Shown here: positions 10,205-20,675 of the stretch, one piece after another
How positions within the stretch are numbered: position 1 is the first letter of the stretch
Layout: the number at the start of each line of letters is the position of its first letter
Assembly: GCF_030463535.1 (NCBI RefSeq)
Contig: NC_132878.1
Coordinates: 98,083,540 to 98,147,539, forward strand
Source of the DNA: Salminus brasiliensis
Lineage: Eukaryota > Chordata > Actinopteri > Characiformes > Bryconidae
Reading direction: 5' to 3'
DNA: 64,000 nt
Notes under the pieces: generated by a model
Database searches by the model: none
What the model saw: only the letters and a program-made list of their open reading frames with translations
What the model was told of the DNA's origin: nothing
Made by a program: the position numbers and the translations under genes

Positions 10205-10378
10205 CTGAGAATCTGCAGTTTACAGTGTGAATTCTTCAGTCCAGCAGAGAGCAGCTCCACTCCTGAATCCTGCAGGTCATTGTTACTGAGGTCCAGCTCT
10301 TTCAGGGAGGAGTTTTCCACCTTTAAAACTGATCCCAGAGCTTCACACGTCTCTACTCCAAGATTACATGAAGCCAGT
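10205..10378 (-). CDS. First LRR exon after NACHT, unit 1
   Basis: A 174-nt exon starting with one base that completes the Val codon split with the NACHT exon. It encodes [37 protein letters not shown] and KLQILR. It is almost the same as 8,761-8,934 and as 47,426-47,599. Confidence 0.9.
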
Positions 10379-10645
10379 CTGAAAAATAAAGAATAAACAG
10401 ATTTTAGTGGTGTTATGAAATGCCTGAAAATTATTCATATTATTGGCTCTCCTTAACTAGACACCCAATGAACGACTAGAACAGCAACACTATTTCCAAT
10501 CTTCTCTGTTCACTTATTATCACCATTAATTCATTTCTCTCTTAAAGAGACAGTAACTGAAACAGATCTGAAAAAAGTTAATAGGTATATCTTCTCATAT
10601 ATATCAGCCTATTAGGCTGAATCTTAATTTTCAACTGGGCAACAG

Positions 10646-10651
<6 letters not shown>

Positions 10652-10681
<30 letters not shown>

Positions 10682-10688
10682 CTCTCTC
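10652..10688. repeat. CA microsatellite in intron
   Basis: A CA tract followed by TC. A shorter version is at 48,076-48,110 in unit 3. Confidence 0.8.
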
Positions 10689-10788
10689 ACATACAGGATA
10701 ATTCATACTAATGTGATTCACTGTAAACTGGTTCTAATCATCAGCAGTTCATTAAAAACTGTAGAGACGCCTGAAGGAAAATACTCAC

Positions 10789-12580
10789 ACAGCTCTTCTG
10801 GATGCTTTGACTACTGGCAGCAGCCTCAGAAGACACTCCTCTGATAGTTCATATTTACTGAGGTCAAACTCCTCCAGCTCTTCTTCTGAGTTCAGCAACA
10901 CAAACACCAGAGCTGACCACTGAGCAGGAGAGAGCCTGGCCTGATGAAGATGACGGTCACCACCTCTGTTCAGGTATTTCTGCACTTCCTGCACTAGAGA
11001 GTGATCATTCAGTTCATTCAAACAGTGGAACAGATTGATGGATTTCTCTGGAGAGATGTTCTCCTCAATCTTCTCCTTGATGTATTTGACTGTTTCCTCG
11101 TTGCTGTGAGAGCTCCTCTCTGTCGGTGTCAGTATGACTCGTAAGAGAGTCTGATTAGACTCCAGTGAGAGACCAAGAAGGAAACGAAGGAACAGGTCCA
11201 GGTGTCCACTCTCACTCTGTAAGGCTTTGTCCACTGCACTGTTGAAGAAGTCAGTCATCGTTGATCTGCTGAAAATCATGGAGAGTTTACTGGTTGGCTG
11301 TTCAATGATTTGCTGATTTGGAACCTTTCTGTTGAGAAACGCATATAAAGCAGCAAGGAACTCCTGAACGCTCAGATGTACAAAGCTGAAGACCTTCCCC
11401 AGGTGCAGTTCATGCTCCTCTCTGAAGATCTGGGTGCACACTCCTGAGTACACTGACACTTCTCTAATATCAATGCCACTCTCTCTTAAGTCTTCCTCAT
11501 AGAAGATCAGGTTTCCTTTCTCGAGCTGCTGGAAAGCCAGTTTCCCCAGAGCCTGAATACTTTCTCTAGTCTGCTGAGGATCAAGGTCACTACCTCCACT
11601 GTACTTCTGGCTCTTGTGTTTGATCTGGAAGATCAGGAAGTGTGTAAACATCTGCGTCAGGGTTTTGGGGGTTTCTCCACTCTCAGCTTCACTCAGCATT
11701 CTCTCTAGAACAGTGGCTGCAATCCAGCAGAAGACCGGTATGTGGCACATGATGTAGAGGCTTCTTGAAGACCTGATGTGTGTGAAGACTTTGCTGGCCT
11801 GGTCCTGATCACTGATCCTCTTCCTGAAGTACTCCTGTTTCTGAGGGTCACTGAAACCCCGCACTTCTGTTACCTGATCAACACACTCAGGAGGGATCTG
11901 ACTGACCGCTGCTGGTCGAGAGGTGATCCAGAGGAGAGCAGAGGGAAGCAGATTCCCCTTGATGAGGTTCGTCAGCAGAACATCCACTGAGGTCTTTTCT
12001 TCTATATCCACCAAGTTCTCATTGTTCTTGAAATCTAGAGGCAGTCGACACTCATCCAGACCATCAAAGATGAACATGATCTTGTAGCTCTTAAAATGTC
12101 TGGGTTTTAAATCTTTTGTTTCTGGGAAGAAGCTCTGAAGAAGATTCACCAGACTGAGCTTCTTCTCCTTCATCAGATTCAGCTCTCTAAAAGGAAGTGG
12201 AAATATGAAGAGAACGTCCTGATTTACTTCTCCTTCAGCCCAGTCCAGAATGAACTTCTGCACAGAGACTGTTTTTCCAATTCCAGCAACTCATTTAGTC
12301 AGTACGGTTCTGATGGGCTGGTTCTGTTCTGGTAATGGTTTAAAGATGTCACTGCACTTGATTGGTGTCTCCTGTGCTGCCCTTTTCCTGGATGCAGCTT
12401 CAATCTGCTTCACCTCATGTTCCTGATTGACCTCTCCACCCCCTCCCTCTGTGATGTAAAGCTCTGTGTAGATCTCATTCAGAAGTGCTGAGTTTCCATG
12501 GCCTGAGATTCCTTCGTTAATTCTCTGACATTTATCCCTCAGTTTGGATTTGAGCTTTCGGTGACAAGATGGGGCCAATT
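10789..12580 (-). CDS. FISNA-NACHT exon, unit 1 (in-frame TGA at Walker A)
   Basis: A 1,792-nt exon with acceptor GGTATCAG and donor GTGAGT. It opens with the FISNA region ([37 protein letters not shown]). Walker A should read GVAGIGKT, but the first Gly codon is TGA (12,291-12,293). The NACHT core follows: [22 protein letters not shown] (Walker B) and [15 protein letters not shown] (sensor region). Then come the helical segments, with [18 protein letters not shown], and the first LRR-like stretch ([23 protein letters not shown]) ending KASRRAV. NACHT binds nucleotide and drives oligomerisation in the cytosol; the stop removes it. The exon is otherwise open throughout and very close to unit 3. 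Confidence 0.9.
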
Positions 12581-12923
12581 CTGATACCAGCGGAAGACAA
12601 TAGAAACATGTGATCAGCTGTGATCCTGCATTAAAGACCCCTGTGTAGAACAACTCTGTGATACAGTGAATAAATCATTTAAAAATAAAGATTGTAGTGT
12701 GTTGTTTCTGTAGCAGCTGTAGAGCTCTTAGAGCTGTTAATGGTATTTCTACAAAATCAGTAAGTGTTAGGTTTAAGGACTACAGTTGATGCTGTGATAC
12801 ATTATCCTATAATTACAAAATCCAATGAAGTATTGATTTTTATTCCCTTTGAAAAGCGGGACTTCACTGAGGAATACATTAGCACTCAGGTTGGGAACCA
12901 TGGTCATGACCCAGAACTCTTAC

Positions 12924-13128
12924 TGCTCGCTAGTGTGTTAGCGAGGTCTGTCTGCTTCATGTTCCTCAGGATCTGCAGTGTGATCTCCAGCACCCCCTCT
13001 CTCCCCCCTCTCTGATCATCCTCATCCTCCTCCTCTCTCTCAGAGCATGCTGGGTAATCTGGACTCAGGAGCTTCTTGAATGTGTTCAGCTCCTTCTCCA
13101 CTAGAGAGATAAATTTCTGCTGCAGCTC
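12924..13128 (-). CDS. N-terminal linker exon ahead of FISNA, unit 1
   Basis: A 205-nt exon with acceptor TTAATCAG and donor GTAAGA. It encodes ELQQKFISLVEKELNTFKKL, an acidic EEEDEDDQ segment and [18 protein letters not shown]. It ends in phase 1, giving a split Lys codon with the NACHT exon (SK-LAPSC). This helical segment is usual in fish NLRC3-like proteins. The unit 3 copy lacks two codons. Confidence 0.85.
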
Positions 13129-13458
13129 CTGATTAAGAACAAACATCAGAGAATCACTAAAGCTGCACCATTACAGAGAGAGATGATCTGAACACAGAAC
13201 AATCTGCTAAACAGAAGAGAGACACTGATCTGAGGAGTGGAGGAGTTCTGGATGCTGTGATTCTGTAATGTGTAAAAGGACTTAAACATCATGTTACTGA
13301 ACAGCATCTTAAAGTATTATTATGAACACTGTTACAGTTAGAATACACCAGCAACTGAAGGAGACTGAATTATGATTAGCAAAACTTTAAAGCAGATTTA
13401 AACTGAGAAATGAAAGAAATCAGGGAGATCCTCATCATGTGACTGGTTTAGGACTGAC

Positions 13459-13507
13459 CTTGAATATATGCTCCAGTTTTTCTCTGTGAATCTTCTTCTT
13501 CTGGACG
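13459..13507 (-). CDS. 49-nt basic linker exon, unit 1
   Basis: The exon codes VQKKKIHREKLEHIFK between acceptor CCACAG and donor GTCAGT, then joins ELQQKF in phase 0. Length, phase and sequence are conserved at 50,877-50,925. Another frame across it is open longer but would not splice to its neighbours. Confidence 0.8.
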
Positions 13508-14668
13508 CTGTGGACGAATAGAAAACCCACACTGTGATCTCCATGAATTAATCAGCTGATATAGCAGCTTACATCTGCACTCACCACCAACAATCAAACA
13601 CAAGTGATATTGACAGAACATAAAAGTGAAGAGTATTAATAAAATAAAGAATAACAGACAATAACAGATCAAATTAAAAGACTGAACTTCAGTAAAAGCT
13701 GAATTAAACCCACACATTTCCAAATGTTTCTTAAAGGTGAAAACAGAGCTTGACCGTCTACTAATGTAAACAAAGACGACTTCACAAAGATACATGTGTG
13801 TTTTGGTAGCGGAGCTTTCTGTCTCTGACTTCAGTTTTCAGACGTAGCAAATCTATCATTTCTTGGGTTTATTCAGGATAAAAATGTCTGAAAGTTGTGA
13901 ATGTGTTTGTTTGAGTCATTACTCGTCTGGTAAGAGCTCTGAAAAGAACTAAATCTGAGTGGAATTCTGTAAAATTTCATCCATTTGTAAATCTAACTGA
14001 ACACACAGCTGCCTGACTGAACACCCATCTGTTCATTACATTATAACCCATATACCATTGACCCAAAGCCCACTTTGACTGTCCTGCTTATATCACTGAT
14101 ATCACCTGCTTATACTAACTGTCCTATTTCTATGAGAAACTGTAAGGTTTGGATGTGAAACACTGGTGTGTAATTTCATGCACAGCTGCCTCATTTATGA
14201 TCTAAGTTAATGACTGGCTCTGACTCTCAGTAGCTCTGTTTACATGCAGAGATTTTCACCAATCTGAATAAGAGTTCATTCTGATTGTAGAGAACGACTG
14301 AACTGTTTATATGAACATTAAACATCCTCACATCACCCAACACCTCCCACCCCATCCCATCCCTGTAGTACCCATCAAAATACCCCCACTCTTCTCTCCA
14401 ACACGTCCCCCTACTGTCTCTATATATAGATATGTGTGTAATTGTCCACCCTATAGCTGATATTGTAATGTAGGGTGTAGAACCGACTCTGTGAGCTCGT
14501 TTAGTGATCTAGAACATTGTTCAGGTCAGTTAGTCTAATCTAGGACCTGTCTCACCATCACACCCAGCTGTGTACACTGATCATTAAATACAGAGAAACT
14601 CAGAACCTCACACTGAGCTCCTGTGTGGAAATCACTGAAAATCTCTGAGGCTTTGATGTTTCACTCAC
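13508..14668. other. Long intron, unit 1
   Basis: The intron aligns with 50,926-52,158. It holds no recognised element. Minus-strand open frames here are not supported by splice signals. Confidence 0.7.
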
Positions 14669-14782
14669 TTTGGGTCAGAGGTCACAGCTTCACTGCTGAA
14701 ATCAGGAAAATTCCCCATGGACTGGTCACTTTTCATAGACACACAGCTGGGCTCTGGAGAAACTGCTCTCTGTGTTTCAGTC
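14669..14782 (-). CDS. N-terminal repeat exon C (114 nt), unit 1
   Basis: The exon encodes TETQRAVSPEPSCVSMKSDQ, then SMGNFPDFSSEAVTSDPN across the splice. It repeats the SPxPSxVSMKSDxSM pattern of the preceding exon. Donor GTGAGT, acceptor GTTAACAG; phase-compatible on both sides. Such Ser/Pro motif exons are typical of fish NLR-C N-termini; their function is unknown to me. Confidence 0.8.
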
Positions 14783-14920
14783 CTGTTAACATTAAACACA
14801 GTGAAAACTCCAGCATTTACACACTGAACTCCAACACACACCACATCTTTAAGAAAGCTCAGGAACACATTTGAAGAGCTTCACTCTCAGAACAGTAGTT
14901 TACTGAGTGCAGTGATGTAC

Positions 14921-15028
14921 CCAGAATCAGAGCTTCCTCCTCCACTGCTGAAGTGTAGAAGCTTCTCCATGGACCGGTCACTCTTCATAGACACAGCGCT
15001 GGGGGCTGGAGATGCTGCTCTCTTCACC
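14921..15028 (-). CDS. N-terminal repeat exon B (108 nt), unit 1
   Basis: The exon encodes VKRAASPAPSAVSMKSDRSM and a Gly/Ser-rich end (SSGGGSSDSG). Acceptor TTTTCAG, donor GTACAT. The motif repeats in the flanking exons A and C, so these arose by exon duplication. Confidence 0.8.
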
Positions 15029-15182
15029 CTGAAAACAGTTGATTCATGATGATCCATGATGAGAGTAAAGTGTGGAGTAATGACTTCCTTTACTAAAACT
15101 CCTTCAGCTTCAACATGAGGGACATAAACACTCTCTCCTTCTCCTGGTTCTTCAGATGAAGTGCTGATATGAGGATACTCAC

Positions 15183-15277
15183 TCTGGGGCACTTCCTCCA
15201 CTGCTGGAGATAAGAGGCTCCATCATGGAGCTGTTCCTCTTCCAACACACACTGCTGGACACTGGAGATGCTGCTCT
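15183..15277 (-). CDS. N-terminal repeat exon A (95 nt), unit 1
   Basis: In the splice-compatible frame it reads RAASPVSSSVCWKRNSSMME and PLISSSGGSAPE, a diverged copy of the RAASPxxSxV repeat. Acceptor GTTCTCAG, donor GTGAGT. It is the most upstream exon I can support; a start codon exon must lie further upstream but is lost or unrecognised in unit 1. Confidence 0.65.
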
Positions 15278-15319
15278 CTGAGAACAGATCATTTACAACA
15301 GATTCACTGTAAGAACAGC

Positions 15320-15816
15320 TGTAACAGCCCTCCCCCAGGTCAATCTCATGTCTCTGCCCATGGACCCAAATAGGAGCCGGGATTCTTGAAGTCCCGGGCA
15401 CTTCGGCTGACTTCACTTGTTAACCTCATACACAACACCTCGGACTGTGGCTTTATAAGCCCTTGCACACTTTGACGTGAATTAGCTCTGTTACAGCCTC
15501 TGCATTACTGTGTGTAATACAGATGGTCTGCTCAAGGGAAAAGCACCCTAGTCTTAGCGCTTCCTGTCCTCCCCTGTTTGCGGGACCCTTGACACTTTAT
15601 TTTGCCTTGTACCCCTGGTCTGTTTTGCATTCCCTGGCTTAGTGTTTTTCTCCCTGTTTAGCCAAAGCTCAGCTTCATGTTTTTGTTCATTGAACAACTA
15701 AAGCTCAACTTTGTGTATTTGCTGGTTATCTGCTGTTTGATTATTAAAGCCTTGCATCATCCATCCCTGCAAGTGTTTCCTTGTTTTCACTGCCACACTT
15801 GACCCGGCATGACAAC
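15320..15816 (+). mobile_element. Solo LTR-like insertion at the edge of unit 1 homology
   Basis: Begins TGTAACAGCCC, has a TATA-like box (TTATAA near 15,454) and a late ATTAAA (15,743-15,748), and ends near ...GGCATGACA. CAGC flanks it on both sides as a possible 4-bp target duplication. Unit 3 has no such element, and homology with unit 3 ends exactly here. A related copy in reverse orientation is at 42,771-43,375. Confidence 0.65.
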
Positions 15817-17945
15817 CAGCTGCCGTTCAAATCTTGAACTAATTAATTATAATATATAATTAATTTATTATATTTTCAAAACAGTAAACCTTTCATAGAA
15901 ATACACAAAGCTTAATGGGATAAATCCTATTACTGTACAGTTAGGATACAGTTACCCCTACAAAAAAGGTGAAAACCTATAAATAAACCTTTATTTAAAG
16001 AATCCTTATTTAAATAACCCTTTATTTCTCTCTCTCAGGCACATTTTACAACTTGATGGTAAAGGAATTAGACAAGGAGTCTGCAATAAGGTCTTTGAGC
16101 CCATGTTTTGCACATTTTGGTTTTCTTTTTACTGTAAGAAGTCCAGAATATACTGTATGTTTCTGAAAGAATATCCAAATTTACTGTTTAATAAACAGAA
16201 ATAATACTCAATTTAACCCCACTGCAGTAAACACAAATCACACTGTCAGTGCTCCCTCATCGACAGCTGTGCACATGCATTTATTGACAAGCTGAAAGAT
16301 ACAGAACCAGCAAAGACTATATCTTCAGACTTCTAGGCTTGTTCCAAATCAAAATAGTTTCTGAAAAAGTTCTGAAACATGCCTCAGATCATGGTCCAGA
16401 CCAAAGGACCAAAATTTGGTCCAACCAAAAGAGGTAATCTTGGACTGGATCAAACTAAATCATGATTTGTTTACCGTGTGAAAAAAGCAATTACAGGAAG
16501 TTTAGGCAGGCTATGAACTTTCCTCTATAAGGAGAAAAACCTGCTGGAGCACATTTCAGTTTTGTTCAGAAGTGTGGTTTAAGGTTACCACACAGCAGCA
16601 GCATGGACGAGGGGCAGAGTAAGCTGTGGTGCAATAAAAGTGTTTAATTGTAGAAATTTACTGAAATCACTAAAATTTCTAACATAAAATGTTTACTGAG
16701 GAATCAGGATTATTATATTAATTGGCCGAACTGGATTTACAGTGGAATATCACTGGAAAATGATAATAAGGGTTTGTGTGTTTGTTGTTTACAGCTTGGT
16801 CTTGTTAAGCACTACAAGTTCTATTGAAATGATTCAAGAAGTGTAACTGGCAGCTGCCTGACAGTCCAGGCTGTGACTGCTTTAGAGTCTAGTGGGTGTG
16901 CAGTTAAGAAATTTATCGAAATTCCAGATATTGAAACATTTTAGCCGGAAACAAAGAGATGGCACTTACTATTTCAGTTTGAAAAACCTGAAAAATGTTG
17001 AAAGGTTTGCAGAAACAGACAGGACTTAAAAAATCTAATTCTGCCCTGTCCAAAACAGCACAGCATTATTTGGCTTGTGAGAGAGAAAAGATTTACAGAC
17101 TTTTTTTCTTGTTCTCTACTTTTGTCACATTACTCTATCAGTAAAAGAATGGTGGATAAACTATACATGTTTCTATAGACGGCCTTCAGGATGATCAGAA
17201 TTATGATCTCTATGGAAACATTAACATAAACCCGGTCCTCACACTCTGCGGTTGTTGCATAAAGGAGTAATATTAGTTTGTATTGGTATATATTTATAAA
17301 CTTATAATCATGGGGTTAACCATTAAAAATGTGTATTATGTTTTATAAGTATTATGTATTTTTGTTTATGTTTAAAAGTAAAAATGTTTATTATGAGATA
17401 AAAAACATTTTCCACAGGCATTTTTCTCCAACATTGAAGAACGTCCTGAAAAGCTGCATTTCTGTCTTGTAAAATCCAAAGTACACACTTCAACAACACT
17501 GCAAGTATAATGAAGAATATATTTGTTTAGTATGAAGACTATTCATTCGTATTAGTATTTAAAATATTATTCCTACCTTTATATTTCTGAATTCTGCTGT
17601 ATGAACAAAGCAGACAGTGCTCTGTGTTGAAATGCAATAACCTTCATCAACTGAAAGTGTTTCTGAGTTGTGTTTTTATGATCAGATTACAGTGGGTGTT
17701 GTTCCCTGACCAGTGTTGTTGAAACAGGTTAGTCTGGGTTCAGGTTCTGTTGTTACTTTCACTTACTGAATGTTTTCAGGTGTTTCAGGCATATTGACAC
17801 AAACAAAAGAACACAGTCTCCATCTAGTGGCCATTTCTAAAACCATAGTTTACACTTCTATACATGTATGACCATATAGACTCTGTGGCCCTCAGTTTGT
17901 ATCAAGTCTGATTTGCGTTTTTTTAAATGCTTAGGAGTTCATCTA
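15817..17945. other. AT-rich intergenic sequence, nothing recognised
   Basis: No long open frame or homology to the NLR units. A TTTGGTCC-containing stretch near 16,390-16,450 resembles the ends of fish DNA transposon remnants, but no inverted repeat could be shown. Confidence 0.5.
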
Positions 17946-17949
17946 AGTC

Positions 17950-18360
17950 TCACATCAGTATACCATCCTCAATTTAACAAACAGCGTGAGCGAGTTGACT
18001 GGGCTGATGTCTCACCACATTTCAGTGTATCCTGGGCTATAAACCAACACTCATGCCCTGGATTGCCAATCCGTCTGATGTTTCTGCCATAGACAGTGTC
18101 CTGTAGTCAGCAGGGGTGTGAGGAGATGCAGCAATGCATCAAACAGATTTTGCAGAGACATAAGAGACCCTGTTTTTCTTCCAGGGGAATGGGTTTGGCA
18201 ATCAACCAGGGACTTTGGGTTTGGAACTTTCTGCCTAGCTATATTGGTCCTTTTAAGGTTAATTTTGGCATCTCCATCAATGTTCCTGATGTAAAGGTGA
18301 AGTTGTCGAATTGGGCCCTGTCTGCAAGATATACTTCTGCAACTGGGGCAAGTTGAGCCA
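17950..18360 (+). mobile_element. Possible decayed Ty3/gypsy integrase C-terminus
   Basis: Short pieces in two frames, PCFLPGEWVWQSTRDF then LPSYIGPFKV, match the usual order of a gypsy integrase tail (PGDWVWLSTRDL, then APRFIGPF). Frameshifts separate them. This is weak, based on two motifs only. Confidence 0.3.
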
Positions 18361-19407
18361 CAGCATTTCTAGACACTCTTTCTTTCTAAAAATCTCTGGT
18401 CATTGTCGCACCTCTTTTTGTTACATTCAGTAGTATTCTGTATCTTCTCTTCTGTATCTACTAACCCTGGACATTGTTTGCCACATGAAACGATTAAGAA
18501 AAATAGAAATTAATACAATTAATAGAAAAGTAATACAATTACAGAACAATAAAAAAGTTTGGGAACCACACCTTAACATAACTTACATAAACATTAATTA
18601 TAGACCTAAAATACAAATTCTTTTTTTACCAATGCTCTTTAAATGTTTATCAGCCTCCAGCAAGAATGAAAAATCTGGCCTTTCACCTAATTGCAGTTAT
18701 TTTACATTTTCAAACATCTAATCATAATTATCCAGTGTTGTAAGATTTTACAATCACATTATGCTGCAACAAGTGTACTAAGTCTAAATAAAAGAAATAA
18801 ATGCATTCATTAAAGCTTCAGAAAACAACTCAAGCAATGTTTTCAGAATAAGTGGCAGGTCCAGACTCCTCCCCCTCCCCCTAATTAGGATGCTGGCAGG
18901 GAGAGCCGATAAATACCAGTTTCATTTTTACTCTCTACTCACATGAGTTGAAGGAAGTAAAGTGTTCAGCATCTCTTGTCAGGCTTAGTATCAGTTTACT
19001 ACCTCTTTACAATCTGGATGTTGTCCAGCTGAAAGGCCTGAGGTAACTTAGTCTTAGAATTTATTTATTTACCAAATGACTGGCTGACTAAATTTAAAGT
19101 CACATGTGATCTACTTTGTCTTTCTGTGTCTCCTTATGGTTTTAGTGTAATATAGGACTGTTAAAATGATGGTGTGTAGTGGTGCACTGAGGAATCAAAC
19201 AGTGCTCAGAGTCATGATGTGGCTGTGTGCATCATATATTCCACATTTTCCATCTAAATCTAAAAGCACTTTAATTTTATGTTTTGATGGTTATATGTAA
19301 GTTGTTAGTAAGAAATTCCTGTAAATTTTCATGTAAAAACAACTTTGAGTCTGACAGATTTTCTTCATATTAAAGTAGGGGTTCACAAACTCCCATGAAG
19401 GGATTTT
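18361..19407. other. Intergenic sequence; possible promoter-like stretch at 18,900-19,045
   Basis: A GATAAATA box near 18,908 is followed about 130 bases later by a donor-like GAGGTAACT (near 19,040). No downstream coding exon could be tied to it. The rest is AT-rich without features. Confidence 0.25.
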
Positions 19408-19685
19408 ATTTATTTATTTATTAGCCATGCATATGCATCTTACCATTAAACAGTACAGAATAAAGTCATCTTCTTTCTTCATTTGATCTTGTGTTTCTTT
19501 TTGTCTTTTTTCTCTTCCTTTTTGTTCTCTTTTTTCTTCCCTTTCTTGGTTTTGTGATGAAAATCTCCCTCACTGGGTGAAGAAAAGGATTCTTCATCAC
19601 TGAATGAATCTTTATCTGTAGATGAGCTGGTGTTTTAAATTTAAATCATTTTGTGGTACCTGCTGCCACTCAGAGTGGCTTGTGC
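19408..19685 (-). CDS. Possible terminal exons of an unidentified gene (Lys-rich tail)
   Basis: Exon 19,626-19,479 would encode STDKDSFSDEESFSSPSEGD followed by a very Lys-rich end (KKGKKKENKKEEKKDKKKHK) and a stop. A 26-nt micro-exon (19,685-19,660, acceptor AATTCAG, donor GTACCA) would join in phase. AATAAA repeats follow at about 19,408-19,430 on the minus strand. It may belong with the small frame at 20,065-20,439, but no compatible junction was found. Lys-rich low-complexity frames can arise by chance. Confidence 0.3.
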
Positions 19686-20064
19686 CTGAATTAGAGTAAA
19701 CAAAGGCAAACAGCACAAATACAACTGAAAATGAAAACACAACAGTAATATTTATTTCATGAAACTTTGTTCCACACAACTTGTTGCTACCCTATCCTGA
19801 GCCAAGAGAGAGTACAGAGAGTAGCAAAGCATATAGTAGCAAAACATAGAGTTACGGCACCAAAACAAGCATCTTAATCATAAACATAATATATAAACAC
19901 AAAATATTTACTCAAGGTTTTGAGTACAAGCTTGCTAAGATTGTGGGATTAGATGATGACTATATTCATTATGTTTAATGCAGTAAGGGATTCTATTCTT
20001 GGAAATAACGTTGGTGCTTTGGTGAAGAGCAGCTGTCTTAACTGCAGTAAAAGTAAAATCTCTG

Positions 20065-20439
20065 TTAAATAAATCCTTTCTTGTGCAGTAAGCTCCACCA
20101 ACTGCTGTTGGGGGCATAAGTGGCATCCAGTTCATCCACTCTGCTCTGCATAAGCTCTGCCTTGTTCTTCCAAACTAAAATGTCCTGCTTCATAGGATGT
20201 ATCTTATCCACTGTATCTGTAACATGAAATCTCATTTAGATATGTTAAAGGTACAAAATGCAGTGACAGTGATTATCTATTAATTATATATTAACAAAAC
20301 TAGTTTATGGTAACAAACATATATTTCTACAGTCTAGCACAAAATATAGATGTCCTAAATCAGGACAATTACCATGACCATGGTCTTTGTCCTCTGCATG
20401 CAGATTCCGGGGTATTTTGCATGTGATGTAGGTCAACAT
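20065..20439 (-). CDS. Small two-exon reading frame, 72 residues, unidentified
   Basis: Exon 1 (20,439-20,373) starts at an ATG directly preceded by an in-frame TAA and codes MLTYITCKIPRNLHAEDKDH; donor GTAATT. After a 156-base intron, exon 2 (20,216-20,065; acceptor GTTACAG) completes a split Asp codon and codes TVDKIHPMKQDILVWKNKAE, then LMQSRVDELDATYAP and WWSLLHKKGFI-stop. The charged spacing (KNKAELMQSRVDELD) suggests a short helix. No signal peptide or membrane segment is seen. No family recognised. It lies between the NLR units and is not duplicated in the window. Confidence 0.4.
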
Positions 20440-20608
20440 TTATCTTGCTATAGAAAATCCAACAGATACAGGACATTAGCTAGCCATCATAACCAGTGCC
20501 CAGTGTTTCTCACAGATTTGAAATGTCTGTTGGTGCTGAATGTGTAGTTAAGGTGGGGGGACGTTTGCAGGCGAATAACAATGAAGCTAAGTGTCTCATG
20601 AGTGGAGT

Positions 20609-20669
20609 GAGGTCCAGCTCTTTTAAGCAAGAGTTTTTCAGCTTTAAAACTGATCCCAGAGCTTCACAC
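20609..20669 (-). pseudogene. Orphan LRR-exon fragment
   Basis: The minus strand encodes [20 protein letters not shown], matching the middle of the NLR 174-nt LRR exons. Both exon ends are gone and the flanks do not match any unit. It is the remnant of another NLR copy or of gene conversion. Confidence 0.7.
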
Positions 20670-20675
20670 TGGTTC

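Larger units (their letters stand above)
5189..15277 (-). pseudogene. NLR-C (NLRC3-like) immune receptor gene, unit 1, with one nonsense codon
   Basis: The exons in transcript order are 15,277-15,183, 15,028-14,921, 14,782-14,669, 13,507-13,459, 13,128-12,924, 12,580-10,789, 10,378-10,205, 8,934-8,761, 7,536-7,363, 5,884-5,838 and 5,733-5,189. Every junction has AG/GT signals and compatible phase. The sum is 3,477 nt, a multiple of three. The order (N-terminal repeats, FISNA-NACHT, LRRs, B30.2) is that of fish NLR-C cytosolic receptors. A TGA replaces the first Gly codon of Walker A (12,291-12,293); unit 3 has GGA there. The start codon exon is not visible, because homology to unit 3 ends at a solo LTR at 15,320. 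Classed as a probable pseudogene, though a sequencing error or null allele is possible. Confidence 0.8.

Noticed and set aside
13448..13795. Minus-strand frame of 115 codons ending SQRKTGAYIQGQS
   Set aside because: Only 49 nt of it are exon, and the true frame there is VQKKKIHREKLEHIFK, which fits the neighbouring phases.
16370..16470. TTTGGTCC-containing stretch resembling a DNA transposon terminus
   Set aside because: No inverted partner, target duplication or coding piece could be found.
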